Made by a program: the position numbers and the translations under genes
Source: Ureibacillus thermosphaericus
Lineage (GTDB): Bacteria; Bacillota; Bacilli; Bacillales_A; Planococcaceae
Reading direction: 5' to 3'
DNA: 64,000 nucleotides
Assembly (NCBI RefSeq): GCF_012396605.1
Contig: NZ_JAAXPW010000010.1
Coordinates: 1-64,000 of the forward strand
In this document: positions 34,753 to 45,200 of the stretch, piece after piece
Layout of the letters: the number at the start of each line of letters is the position of its first letter
Numbering within the stretch: the stretch's first letter is position 1
Notes under the pieces: model-generated
The model's input: the letters and a program-made list of their open reading frames with translations, nothing else
Database searches by the model: none
Told to the model about the DNA's origin: nothing

Positions 34753-36222
34753 ATGAAACATTTTATCATTCTACTTCATACATTGGTTCTGTGTGGATTA
34801 TTAATTTTAAGTCCTATTAATGTCCATGCAGAGAAAGTATTTATAGATACAGATGTGTTTAATGATCATTATGAAAGCACGAATTATTTAAATCAGTTAA
34901 ACGTTTATGATTATATAGAAGGGAATCAATTTTATCCTAATCAAAGTATATCCAGAAGCGATGTTGCAAAAGTAATACATACATTATTCAAAGACCAGTT
35001 AAAGAAAATTAGGGATTATGAGGAGCAACCATTTATTGATGTGTTATCAACGAATCCTTACTATGAATCTATTATTTGGTCTTATGAAGTAGGAATTTTT
35101 GATGGAGATCATGGTCGTTTTAAAGGAGAGGAATCATTAAATCGAGCTCAATTAGCAAAAATACTAGTCAATACATTTAATTTACAATCTTCTAGTAAGA
35201 CTCCATCATTTATTGACGTTCCTGAAGGACATTGGGCATATGACTATATTTATACATTATACGGACTAGGAATTACGAAAGGAAGCAACGGCTACTTTAT
35301 GCCAAATCAACCTGTAACAAATGGCCAATTTGCTAGTTTCATTTATCGAACAATGCAAGTTACAGGATTAGATGAAATTTTAGCCTCCAAAGAACCTAAA
35401 TTTAAAGAAAAAAAGCAACTAGCAAGTAAAAATGTATTAGCAACTTTCCCGTCAGAGTACGATTTTGTTTGGAATCAGATCGGAAAAAACGAACAGTTAG
35501 AGCTGGAGGGAGTCAATGAAAAAAATGAAGTTGTTGGTTTCTACAGCACAATTATAGGAAAGGAGTTATTTGACATTACAATTGGAGAAAGTGATAAAGA
35601 GGACGTCTTACGGCTTTATGGGAAAGGGATTGAAGCAATATTAAAAAATAATACGCCTTATATTTTAGCAAAAGATGATGGACATGCAATCTACTTAATT
35701 GAAGGTAAATATGTTACTTTCTTTTTTGATCAATTCCAAAGTGATGTAGTGAGATCAATACTTTGGATAGAAGAAGAATACGAGATGAAAAAAGAAGGTT
35801 TTTATGGTAATTATCGCGTGGAAGCTCGTCAAGAAGGCTTTGAAAATTTAATGGTTGAGCTAATGAATCAAGCGCGGGTCATTTTTGGAGTACCACCGCT
35901 AAAAAGCGCACAACAATATAGGGAAACGGCGAGAAAACATAGTATGGATATGGTCAAAAATCATTTCTTTTCTCATACAGGTAGCGACGGAAAAAATGCT
36001 CTAGAGCGAATGCTTGCTGACGGTATGAATTTTATCCATGGTGGAGGAGAAAACTTAGCAGCAGGTGCATATAACACGATTTATGCTCATGAAGCGTTAA
36101 TGAATAGTAAAGGGCATCGGGAAAACATTTTATTTAAGCAATATACACACGCTTTTACGGGGGTAGCCTTTGATGGCACAAGGCCGTATTGGACAATCAA
36201 CTTCTTTATTGCAAACGAATGA
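34753..36222 (+). CDS. Surface protein with SLH repeats and a CAP (SCP/PR-1) domain
   Basis: A secreted protein of 489 residues. A signal peptide ends near VHA (residue 25). Residues about 28-200 carry three S-layer homology repeats (F-NDHYESTNYLNQL, FIDV...PYYESIIW, FIDVPEGHWAYDYI), which anchor proteins to pyruvylated cell-wall polymer. A CAP-associated middle domain follows (IGKNEQLELEGVNEKNEVVG), then a C-terminal CAP domain with MVELMNQARVIFG, HSMDMVKNHFFSHTGSDG and HRENILF. CAP domains of YkwD type are common in spore-formers; activity unknown. ATG 34753 was chosen for the MKHF signal start; the upstream TTG at 34732 is unlikely. Confidence 0.88.
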   Translation: MKHFIILLHTLVLCGLLILSPINVHAEKVFIDTDVFNDHYESTNYLNQLNVYDYIEGNQFYPNQSISRSDVAKVIHTLFKDQLKKIRDYEEQPFIDVLSTNPYYESIIWSYEVGIFDGDHGRFKGEESLNRAQLAKILVNTFNLQSSSKTPSFIDVPEGHWAYDYIYTLYGLGITKGSNGYFMPNQPVTNGQFASFIYRTMQVTGLDEILASKEPKFKEKKQLASKNVLATFPSEYDFVWNQIGKNEQLELEGVNEKNEVVGFYSTIIGKELFDITIGESDKEDVLRLYGKGIEAILKNNTPYILAKDDGHAIYLIEGKYVTFFFDQFQSDVVRSILWIEEEYEMKKEGFYGNYRVEARQEGFENLMVELMNQARVIFGVPPLKSAQQYRETARKHSMDMVKNHFFSHTGSDGKNALERMLADGMNFIHGGGENLAAGAYNTIYAHEALMNSKGHRENILFKQYTHAFTGVAFDGTRPYWTINFFIANE

Positions 36223-36343
36223 TATTAGTTAGGTTTTACCTATCCAAATAATTGATTTTGATACCATTTCGTGCTACTTTCATTTTAGTCAAGAAATTTG
36301 TCTGTAAAAATAAAAAGTAAAGATGAAGAGAGATGAAGAAGCA

Positions 36344-37564
36344 ATGAATCAACCGTTTTTACCTGTATTATGTGGTTCAGATATGAATGCCTATGGAATG
36401 GCACGCGCCTTCCATGAAGCATATGGAATAAAATCAATCGTAGTGGGACGCTCTCACTTAACAGCAACACAGGACAGCAAAATCATTATCTTTGAACAAG
36501 TGGACAATTTTAATAAGCAAGAAGCCTTTTTACCAGCATTAGAGAACATTGCAGAAAAATATAAAGATATAAAACTATTGCTTCTTGCTTGCGGAGACGA
36601 TTATGCAAAATTAATCATTAAAAATAAGCCTGAATTGCAAAAGCACTTTATTGTTCCATATATTGATGAATCTTTAATGGATCAAATCTTATTAAAAGAA
36701 AACTTTTATAAAATGTGCGATAAATATGGCTTTAAATATCCAAAAACAACGATTATTAGCTATGAAAATTATAAAGAGTTTGAAATTCCATTCGATTATC
36801 CAATTATCATCAAAGCATCTAATTCTGTAGCCTATTGGGCATGTTCTTTCCCGGGAAAGAAAAAGGTATTTGTTGCCCACGATGAAAAAGAAAAAAATGC
36901 TATATTAGATGCTATTTACAGCTCTACTTATAAAGATCATTTAATTATTCAAGAGTTCATTCCTGGCGACGACTCTTATATGCGCGTTTTAAATGCTTAT
37001 GTAGGAAAAGACGGGAAAGTCAAATTAATGTGTTTAGGCAATCCGATTTTAGAGGAGCATTCACCTGAAGGGATTGGCAGTTACGCAGCGATCATTACTA
37101 CATACGATAAGGAATTAATGGATCGTGTACGTCATTTCCTTGAAGATATCGGATATACGGGCTTTGCCAATTTCGATATGAAATTAGATCCGAGAACTGG
37201 AGAATACAATTTATTTGAAATTAATTTGCGAAATGGACGTTCAAGTTATTTTGTAACAGCTGCTGGATATAATCTTATGAAATATGTTGCGGATGATCAT
37301 GTGTTTAATATTAAACAAGAGTTAACATATGCCGATAACAAACATTTATGGCTTGTTATTCCTAAAGGCGTATTATTTAAATATACTACAAATGAAAAAT
37401 TAAAAATTGAAGCGAAAAAATTAATTCGAGAAGGCAAATGGACAAACTCCCTATATTATTCATATGATATGAATGCAAAACGTTGGATGAAACTAACATT
37501 AAATAAATTAAATTATTACCGAAAATATAAAAAATACTTTAATAAAAAAGGTTTGGCAGAATAA
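36344..37564 (+). CDS. D-aspartate ligase-like ATP-grasp enzyme (peptidoglycan crossbridge)
   Basis: An ATP-grasp ligase of 406 residues very close to the Enterococcus faecium D-aspartate ligase Aslfm. Shared segments include VLCGSDMNAYGMARAFHEAYG, the CGDDYA and YIDESL blocks, QEFIPGDDSYMRVLNAYV, and YTGFANFDMK with LFEINLRNGRSSYFVT, the ATP-Mg site. Aslfm adds D-aspartate to the lysine side chain of the UDP-MurNAc-pentapeptide, which gives the D-Asp crossbridge. The next gene encodes an aspartate racemase and overlaps by one base. Start: ATG 36344 is preferred by length; ATG 36323 is possible, neither has a strong ribosome binding site. Confidence 0.88.
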   Translation: MNQPFLPVLCGSDMNAYGMARAFHEAYGIKSIVVGRSHLTATQDSKIIIFEQVDNFNKQEAFLPALENIAEKYKDIKLLLLACGDDYAKLIIKNKPELQKHFIVPYIDESLMDQILLKENFYKMCDKYGFKYPKTTIISYENYKEFEIPFDYPIIIKASNSVAYWACSFPGKKKVFVAHDEKEKNAILDAIYSSTYKDHLIIQEFIPGDDSYMRVLNAYVGKDGKVKLMCLGNPILEEHSPEGIGSYAAIITTYDKELMDRVRHFLEDIGYTGFANFDMKLDPRTGEYNLFEINLRNGRSSYFVTAAGYNLMKYVADDHVFNIKQELTYADNKHLWLVIPKGVLFKYTTNEKLKIEAKKLIREGKWTNSLYYSYDMNAKRWMKLTLNKLNYYRKYKKYFNKKGLAE

Positions 37565-38262
37565 TGAAAAAAACTTTAGGAATTATTGGCGGCGTTGGCC
37601 CACTTGCAACGATGTTTCTTGGGGAAACAATCGTCCGCCTAACAAAGGCAACATCAGATCAAGAACACATTCATACGATTATTGACAATGATACATCAAT
37701 TCCGGATCGTACAGCCTTTATTTTAGGTAAATCCAATCGAAATCCAGTACCCATTATTATTCAAGATGCGAAAAAGTTAGCAGAATATGGTGCTGATTTA
37801 GTATGTATACCATGCAACACAGCGCATACATTTTATGATGAAATACAACAAGGTTCGCCTATACCTGTTATTCATATGATTAAGGAAACAGCGAAACAGG
37901 CACGAAAACTTGAAGCGAAGAAAGTAGCAATATTAGCAACGGATGGCACCATTCAATCAAACGTGTATCAAGAGGCGCTGATTGAAGAGGGGATAGAGCC
38001 AGTCATTCCAGATGAAAATACCCAAAAACTCGTCATGTCCATTATTTATGATGATGTAAAATCGGGTAAAGAAGTTACGAGAGAACGGTGGAATGAAGTG
38101 GAAGATGCAGTTGTTGCGCTCAATTGTGACTACATTATTTTAGGATGTACAGAGTTGTCCGTTGTAAATAAAAACTTGCAATTAGGAAGTCGTTACATAG
38201 ACTCATTAATCGTACTTGCAGAAACAGCAATTCGTAGCTGTGGATATGAAGTAAAAAAATAA
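37564..38262 (+). CDS. racD: Aspartate/glutamate racemase family protein
   Basis: A cofactor-independent racemase of 232 residues. The pair of catalytic cysteines lies in VCIPCNTAHTFYD and ILGCTELSVV, and the N-terminal GIIGGVGPLATMFLG is typical of aspartate racemases. It likely makes the D-aspartate used by the preceding ligase. Its ATG overlaps the TAA of the ligase gene (TAATG), so translation is coupled. It ends in a long terminator. Aspartate over glutamate is an inference from the neighbour. Confidence 0.9.
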   Translation: MKKTLGIIGGVGPLATMFLGETIVRLTKATSDQEHIHTIIDNDTSIPDRTAFILGKSNRNPVPIIIQDAKKLAEYGADLVCIPCNTAHTFYDEIQQGSPIPVIHMIKETAKQARKLEAKKVAILATDGTIQSNVYQEALIEEGIEPVIPDENTQKLVMSIIYDDVKSGKEVTRERWNEVEDAVVALNCDYIILGCTELSVVNKNLQLGSRYIDSLIVLAETAIRSCGYEVKK

Positions 38263-38274
38263 AATGAACAGAAA

Positions 38275-38342
38275 GAATTCGCTTATATGAAGGCAGCCTC
38301 AATTGGGGAGGCTATAACTAGTACTTAAGCGAATTCTTTTTT
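38275..38342 (+). terminator. Terminator of the D-Asp ligase operon
   Basis: GAATTCGCTTA (38275-38285) pairs with TAAGCGAATTC (38326-38336), with an inner hairpin AGCCTC...GAGGCT (38295-38312), followed by TTTTTT. Confidence 0.9.
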
Positions 38343-38467
38343 CGTGAACGCTAATAAGGTTGCTATTTATTTATAAATAACTTGAACACTTTAGGAAAGA
38401 ATGGATGTAACAACGGTTGATATTTTCCGAAATGTGGTAAAATAAATTTGGGAAGGTGGGAATGCTG

Positions 38468-39607
38468 ATGTCAGCTATCAATTTATTGAATGAATCATTG
38501 CAAAAAAAGTGGAAATTTGAAACAACAATGAAAGTACAAGAGCAAATGATTCCAGCGATGTTGGAGGGAAAAGATATTGTTGCCGAATCTCCAACGGGTT
38601 CAGGGAAAACATTAGCTTATGTATTACCTATATTAAATAAAGTGGACGGTTCAAAAAAAAGCACGCAAGCTTTAATCGTCGCACCTTCTCAAGAATTGGC
38701 TATGCAAATTGTAGAAGTGATTCGAGAATGGATTGTTGGAACAGATATTACCGTCCAACAGCTCATTGGTGGAGCGAATATGGCTCGTCAAATTGAGAAA
38801 CTAAAGAAAAAACCGACCATCGTTGTAGGGACACCGGGTCGATTAAATGAATTAGTAAGAGCGAATAAATTAAAATTGAGAGAAATCGAAATCGTTGTAT
38901 TAGATGAATGTGATCAATTATTGAGCAGAGATTATCGGGTCATCGTGAAATCCTTTATTGAAGGAGCATCTCCAAACCGACAAGTCGTTCTTGTTTCAGC
39001 GACGATAACTGATGAGATTCGGTTAGTTGCTAGCAGAATGATGAAAGATCCTATTAACATTCAAATTAAACCGGAAGATATGGTAAAAGTGGGGAAAGTC
39101 GTTCACTCCTTTGTGAAAGTGGATGAGCGAGAAAAAACGGATGTGTTAAGAAGACTCGCAAATATGGAAGGGGTACGAGGCCTTGCTTTTATCAATAATT
39201 TGGATCAATTATTATTAAAAGAAGTGAAATTAAAATATAAAGATGCAAAAGTAGTATCCCTTCATGCAGATATGAATAAAGAAGAGCGCAAAAAATCTTT
39301 GGATAATTTCCGTAAAGGTGAAGCCCGCATTTTGCTCGCAACAGATTTAGCCGCAAGAGGATTAGATATTGAAGGGCTTACTCATGTGATTCATGTTGAT
39401 TTGCCTCATACAGTTGAACAATATTTGCACCGTTCTGGACGTACTGGCCGAGCGGGTGCTGATGGAGAAGTGATAACGCTTCTTTCATATAAGGATGAAA
39501 AAAATTATAAAAAATTATTAAGAGAAGTAGGACAAAAACCTGTGCAAAAGATAATTTATAAAGGTCAATTAATTGAAGGGAATTCAAAAACCATCGCTAA
39601 AAAGTGA
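38468..39607 (+). CDS. yfmL: DEAD-box RNA helicase, YfmL type
   Basis: A helicase of 379 residues, short for the family and close to B. subtilis YfmL (376 residues), with no C-terminal extension. Motif Q is KVQEQMIP, motif I AESPTGSGKT, motif Ib TPGRLNEL, motif II reads DECD instead of DEAD, motif III SAT, and motif VI HRSGRTGRAG. YfmL acts in 50S ribosome assembly in B. subtilis. GGAAGGTGG ends about 8 bases before ATG 38468, so earlier GTG/ATG codons are rejected. It is followed after 10 bases by the M29 aminopeptidase, likely co-transcribed. Confidence 0.92.
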   Translation: MSAINLLNESLQKKWKFETTMKVQEQMIPAMLEGKDIVAESPTGSGKTLAYVLPILNKVDGSKKSTQALIVAPSQELAMQIVEVIREWIVGTDITVQQLIGGANMARQIEKLKKKPTIVVGTPGRLNELVRANKLKLREIEIVVLDECDQLLSRDYRVIVKSFIEGASPNRQVVLVSATITDEIRLVASRMMKDPINIQIKPEDMVKVGKVVHSFVKVDEREKTDVLRRLANMEGVRGLAFINNLDQLLLKEVKLKYKDAKVVSLHADMNKEERKKSLDNFRKGEARILLATDLAARGLDIEGLTHVIHVDLPHTVEQYLHRSGRTGRAGADGEVITLLSYKDEKNYKKLLREVGQKPVQKIIYKGQLIEGNSKTIAKK

Positions 39608-39617
39608 GGGAAAGTTT

Positions 39618-40847
39618 ATGACATTTGAAGAAAAATTAGAACAATATGCGGAATTGGCTGTCAAAGTCGGTGTAAACATTCAAAAAGGGCAATATTTATT
39701 AATTAATACAACGACAGATACATTAGATTTTACTAAAATCGTTGTGAAAAAAGCGTACGAAGCGGGAGCAGGAAGAGTACATGTCAATTTGTCTGACCAA
39801 GAAATTACCCGTGCTTTTTATGAATATGGAGCGGAAGATGAATTTAGCAAGTTTCCAAAATGGATTGTTGCACAGCGGGATGAATGTATTGAACGGAAAG
39901 GGGCTATTCTTTGGATTGACGCAGAAGATCCTGATTTGTTAAGCGGGATTCCAGCGCGTCGCATTACTGCTCAGCAAAAAGCTAGTGGAGAGGCGCTCGT
40001 GAATTATCGAAAAGCAATTATGAACGATGATATTGCTTGGTCAATTATAGCTGTGCCTTCAAAAAAATGGGCTGCAAAAGTATTTCCAGACTTACCGGAA
40101 GACGAACAAATGAAGGCGCTTTGGGAAGCAATTTTTAAAACCGTTCGCATCGGTGAAGGAGATGCAGTTGAAAATTGGCGCAAACATCTTGCCGAGTTGG
40201 AACATCGAGCAAAACAATTAAACAGTAAAAAATATGCGAAGTTACACTATAAAGCACCTGGTACGGATTTAACAATTGAACTTCCTGAAAAGCATGTATG
40301 GTGCACTGGTTCAAGCAAAACGCCAGAAGGAGTTACATTTATTGCGAATATGCCGACTGAAGAAGTGTATACTCTCCCATCAAAATTCGGGGTTAACGGT
40401 TATGTAAGCAATACGAAGCCTCTCGTTTATCAAGGAAATATTATCGATAAATTTACACTCACATTCGAAAACGGAAAAATTGTAAAGGCAGACGCTAAGC
40501 ATGGCAATGAATTGTTGCAGGAGTTAATTCAAACAGATGAAGGTGCTGCATATTTAGGGGAAGTGGCATTAGTCCCACATGAATCTCCAATTTCAAAGTC
40601 AGGCATTTTATATTACAATACGCTTTTTGATGAAAATGCCTCCAATCATTTAGCGATTGGGGAAGCCTATCCAACTTGTTACGAAGGTGGACGGGAATTA
40701 GAAGAAGGGCAATTAGAATCGCTCGGAATTAATGTTTCAGTTACCCATGAGGATTTCATGATTGGCAGTGCTGAGATGGATATTGATGGCATTTTGTCAG
40801 ATGGAACTAGAGAACCGATATTTAGAAAAGGGAATTGGGCGTTTTAA
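39618..40847 (+). CDS. M29 family aminopeptidase, copy 2
   Basis: A metallo-aminopeptidase of 409 residues, paralogue of the gene at 1183-2424. The two share DWK/NWK-type helices, LHYKAPGTDLTIELP, NMPTEEVYTLPS, GEVALVPHESPISKSGI, NTLFDENASNHLAIGEAYP and HEDFMIGSAEMDIDG, and both end KG-N/D-WAF. The ATG at 39618 follows GTGAGGGAAAGTTT; a longer frame to 39573 overlaps the helicase gene and is rejected. It lies 10 bases after yfmL and ends at a terminator. Confidence 0.94.
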   Translation: MTFEEKLEQYAELAVKVGVNIQKGQYLLINTTTDTLDFTKIVVKKAYEAGAGRVHVNLSDQEITRAFYEYGAEDEFSKFPKWIVAQRDECIERKGAILWIDAEDPDLLSGIPARRITAQQKASGEALVNYRKAIMNDDIAWSIIAVPSKKWAAKVFPDLPEDEQMKALWEAIFKTVRIGEGDAVENWRKHLAELEHRAKQLNSKKYAKLHYKAPGTDLTIELPEKHVWCTGSSKTPEGVTFIANMPTEEVYTLPSKFGVNGYVSNTKPLVYQGNIIDKFTLTFENGKIVKADAKHGNELLQELIQTDEGAAYLGEVALVPHESPISKSGILYYNTLFDENASNHLAIGEAYPTCYEGGRELEEGQLESLGINVSVTHEDFMIGSAEMDIDGILSDGTREPIFRKGNWAF

Positions 40848-40858
40848 TTTCGGTTTGA

Positions 40859-40893
40859 CCACATCTTTTCTCTATGAGAGATGTGGTTTTTTT
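40859..40893 (+). terminator. Terminator of the second aminopeptidase gene
   Basis: CCACATCTTTTCTC pairs with GAGAGATGTGG; TTTTTTTAT follows. Confidence 0.85.
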
Positions 40894-41084
40894 ATTTGGA
40901 ATAAAGTTTTTCAGGTTGAGGATGAAAATTTTTGTTTAACGAAGTTGCAAGTATTAATACGAAAATTTTAAGTTGATGAAGAATTTTCCAAAATCGATAA
41001 GAACATATATTCGTAAATTTGGTAGTCACTCAATTGAACTCGTGTTAAAATAGATGCATAGCAAAAAGCGGAGGTCGATTGAAT

Positions 41085-42260
41085 TTGAAAATTTTCCATA
41101 CGGCAGATTGGCATTTAGGAAAGCTTGTGCAAGGGGTGTACATGACAGAAGACCAGCGTTATGTACTCAATCAATTTATAACAGCAATTGATGAAGAAAA
41201 ACCGGACGTTGTTATCATTGCTGGAGACTTATATGATCGAGCTCTTCCCCCGGTGGAAGCGGTAGATTTACTTGATGAAATTTTTGCCGAAATCGTGCTG
41301 AAACGAAACGTGCCTGTACTTAGCATAGCAGGAAATCATGATAGCCCTACACGTCTTGAATTTGGGAGCAAATTGATGAAAGAGAGCGGATTGTACATTG
41401 TCGGCGAACTCGATCACCAATTAAAACCGATTATTTTACAGGATGAATTTGGAGAAGTGCATTTTCATCTTGTACCATTTGCAGAACCTTCCACTGTGAA
41501 AAATGTATTTCAATGCGAATCAATTCACACATACGATGATGCCATGAAAACTATCATTGAAAAAATAGAAGAAAATATGGATAGAACGAAGCGTCATGTG
41601 TTCGTTGGACATGCCTTTGTAACGCATTCTGGAGAAAAGGGAGAAAATACAAGCGATTCTGAACGTCCGCTCTCAATTGGAGGATCTGAATGTGTCAATG
41701 CTCATTATTTCCAGGCATTTCATTACACAGCCCTTGGGCATTTACACAAAGCTCATTACGTATTAAATGAAACGATACGATATCCGGGATCTCCATTAAA
41801 ATATTCGGCATCTGAAGCGAATCATCAAAAAGGATTTTTAATAGTCAATTTAGATGAAAATGGACAAGTTTCTATTGAAAAACGAAATTTCACACCGAGA
41901 CGAGATTTGCGCATCATTGAAGGCACCATTCAAGAAATTTTAAAACATGATTACTGTGAAGATTATGTATTCGTACGATTGACTGATTTAACACCAGTTG
42001 TAGGAGCGATGGAACAAATTCGCACTGTTTACCCGAATGCCATGCATGTGGAACGAAAAACGATTCAAAGAATTGAAAGTGCTGAAGAGAATATTAAAAT
42101 TCAGCGAGAACAATTGGATGATATGACGTTATTTAAAGCTTTCCATAAAGAAATTTTAGGCTTTGAGCCGACAGAAGAAGCTCTTCAATTATTTGAAGAA
42201 GTATTGAATGAAATGTTGCGTGATGAAAGAGAAATGAAAGAGGAGGCGGTGACGAAATGA
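41085..42260 (+). CDS. sbcD: Exonuclease SbcCD subunit D
   Basis: The nuclease subunit of the SbcCD (Mre11-Rad50) complex, 391 residues. It starts KIFHTADWHLGKLVQGVY, with IIAGDLYDRA, SIAGNHDSPTRLEFGS, GHAFVTHS and TALGHLHKAHYV, the full set of calcineurin-like metal-site motifs. It trims hairpins and double-strand ends of DNA with SbcC. TTG codons at 41079 and 41085 lie after GGAGG (41070-41074); 41085 aligns with the conserved start of the family. It overlaps sbcC by four bases (ATGA). Confidence 0.95.
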   Translation: MKIFHTADWHLGKLVQGVYMTEDQRYVLNQFITAIDEEKPDVVIIAGDLYDRALPPVEAVDLLDEIFAEIVLKRNVPVLSIAGNHDSPTRLEFGSKLMKESGLYIVGELDHQLKPIILQDEFGEVHFHLVPFAEPSTVKNVFQCESIHTYDDAMKTIIEKIEENMDRTKRHVFVGHAFVTHSGEKGENTSDSERPLSIGGSECVNAHYFQAFHYTALGHLHKAHYVLNETIRYPGSPLKYSASEANHQKGFLIVNLDENGQVSIEKRNFTPRRDLRIIEGTIQEILKHDYCEDYVFVRLTDLTPVVGAMEQIRTVYPNAMHVERKTIQRIESAEENIKIQREQLDDMTLFKAFHKEILGFEPTEEALQLFEEVLNEMLRDEREMKEEAVTK

Positions 42261-45200
42261 AGCCAATTTTATTAAAAATGACCGCCTTTGGACCATACAA
42301 AAATGAAGAAGTGATCGATTTTACAAAACTTCAGGAAAGAAAGCTTTTCGTGATTTCCGGACAAACTGGCGCCGGAAAAACGACGATATTTGATGCCATC
42401 TGTTTTGCGTTGTATGGTTTTGGTAGCGGTCAAGACAGGAAAGATACAAAAATGCTGCGCAGTGATTTTGCAGAAGATGATGTGCATACTTCTGTTGAAT
42501 TTGTTTTTGAAATACGTGGCAAAAAATATCGTGTTTTGCGCAGGTTGTCCCATGTGAAAAAAGGAAGAAAAACACCAACTGGTGAAAAATATGAGTTGTT
42601 TGAAATACTGCCAAATAACGAAGAAATTCCAGCGGTGGAACGGCAACGAGTGACGGATATTAATGAAAAGCTTGAAGAATTGATTGGATTAACTTACGAA
42701 CAATTTAGCCAAATCGTGATGCTGCCACAAGGAGAGTTTCGTAAATTATTAACTTCTAAATCGGACGAGAAAGAAGAGATATTAAGAAAAATCTTTAAGA
42801 CAGATCGCTTTGTAAAAATGGCTGATAAACTGGAAGAAAAGAAACGATTAGCGGATCAACAACTAAATGAAGCAAAGGCATTAAAAAATAGCTATATTAA
42901 TCAAATTGAAGGAACATTACCAAAACGAGAATCATTGTTGTTTACAATGCTTAGTCAACATTCCAATATTTATCAGATTCTAGAAGGATTGGCAGAAGAA
43001 CAGCAATATTATCAGAAAAAAATTAAAGATGATGAACGAATGTATCGAGAAGCTTTCAAAAAACATCAAGAGGCATATGAAGTTTATGTTGCGAATAAAA
43101 AGTTAAATGATCAAATTGATGAATATGAAAGGAAAAAAGAAAAGCTATCCTTTTTACAATCTCAAAAAGACCATTATGAACAAATAAAACAAACAATCGA
43201 TGCAGCAAATCGTGCAAGCCGAATTTTCCCACTCTATTCTTATCTGATGGAACTGGATAAGGAAAAACAATCCATCGAAAAGAGAATGGAACTCGTTACA
43301 AAACAGTTAGAAGCAGCAAAATGGACATTTGCTAAAGCAGAAGAAATGTTCAAGATGGAAGCAATGAAAGAGGAAGAACGGGAACAAGCGAATGAACGAG
43401 TAAATGAATTAGAAAAACTTGTCCCTATTTATGAGCAAATGAACGAACAAATAAAGCTCGTGGACAAACTGTTGAATGAAAAAAATCAATTGCAAACTCG
43501 CCTACAAAACATAGTAAAACAGATCGAAGAAAAGGAATGGGCTATTCAACAGTTGAGCGAGATGATTGAAAAGCTGGAAGAAGACACAGAATCATTGAAT
43601 GAACTATTAGAACAGCAACGACTATTAAGAGAAATTGTAGATACCTACACAAAATACTTTGAGGTAAACGCTGAAGTCCATAAACTAGAAAACGAATGGC
43701 TTAAAGCGACATCTACCTATGAAGAAGTTCAAAATATATATGCTCAGGAAGAGGAAAAATGGTTGAATAATCAAGCGGCCATTCTTGCGAAGAGTCTCCT
43801 GCCTGGAATGCCTTGCCCTGTTTGCGGTAGTACGGTACACCGAATCGAACATACAGCATCAACTGAAACCGTTAATCAAACGGAATTGAAAAAACTGAAA
43901 GCAACATTAGATGAAGCTCAGCAAAAGAAATTTGCTGTTCAAGGGAAATTAGAATCGAAACGACATCAATTACAAGAAATAGAACAAAAATTAATGCAAT
44001 ATCATGCGCCATTAAAAGAATATCAAAAATATGTTCATCAATTACAAGATATAAATATTGCTATAAAAGAAAAAGAACGTCAAAAAGAAGTACTTACATT
44101 AAATAAAAAACAAATAAAAATTCTGCAAGATGAAAATGCACAATTAGTTCATTTTCGTAAGGAAATCGAACGTCAGTATCATGAAAAACATGAACAATAC
44201 ACGCAGAATAGTACGATTTTAGAGCAACAAAAAAAATTAATACCAGAAGAGATTAAAGACCTTTCCCAATTACAAGTTGCACTTCAACAAGCAATCAGCA
44301 ATAAGCAACAATTAAAACAATCTTGGGAAACAGCCCAAAAGCAGTATCAGGAAGCTAACAAACAAGTTGTAATGAATGAAGAGGCATTTAAACAAATAAC
44401 TGAACAAGTGAAACATATTCAAGTAAAATGTCAACAATCAAAGGAAAATTTCCATTCAGCTCTTCTACTAGCAAGGTTTACATCGACGGAAGATTTTCTA
44501 CTTGCTAGACGTCCAGAACAGGAAATTGAAGCTTTACAAATGCAATATGATAATTATTCAAAGGAGCTTCATTTTTTACAAGTGCAAGTGAAAGAGGAAG
44601 CAGAAAAATTAAAAGATAAAGAAAAGGTCGATTTAACAGAAGCTGAAAAAGAATTGGAAGCGTTGCAGTTTAATTATGAAAAAGCATTAGATGAATTAAA
44701 CTACTCGAAAGCTTGTGAAAAACATTGCATCGACTTTGCAGAGAAGCTTGAAAGACTTGCCAATAATATATTTCAAATGGAAGAAAAATCGAATCAAATC
44801 ATAGAATTATATAATTTACTTCGTGGACACAACAGCAAAAAAATTTCCTTTGAACGCTATGTACAAATGGGGTATTTAGAGCTCATTACAGAAGCAAGCA
44901 ATCTTCGTTTGAAAAATTTATCGAACGGTCAATATTATTTGCAAGTTTCTGACCGATTGGAGTCCTACGGTAGGCAAAGTGGATTAGGATTAGATGTATA
45001 TGATGCATACACTGGACAAGCAAGAGATGTAAAAACTTTATCTGGCGGAGAGAAATTTAATGCTTCGTTAAGTTTAGCACTAGGAATGGCGGATGTGATT
45101 CAAAGCTTCCAAGGAAATGTTCAAATCGAAACAATGTTTATTGATGAAGGTTTTGGCTCCCTTGATGAAGAATCGTTGATGAAAGCAATTGATACGCTCA

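Noticed and set aside
36323-38262. Antibiotic biosynthesis role for the ATP-grasp and racemase pair
   Set aside because: The ligase aligns with D-aspartate ligase along its length, which explains both genes as cell-wall functions; no biosynthetic genes are around.
42272-42646. Two minus-strand ORFs inside sbcC
   Set aside because: They are shadows of the well conserved sbcC frame.
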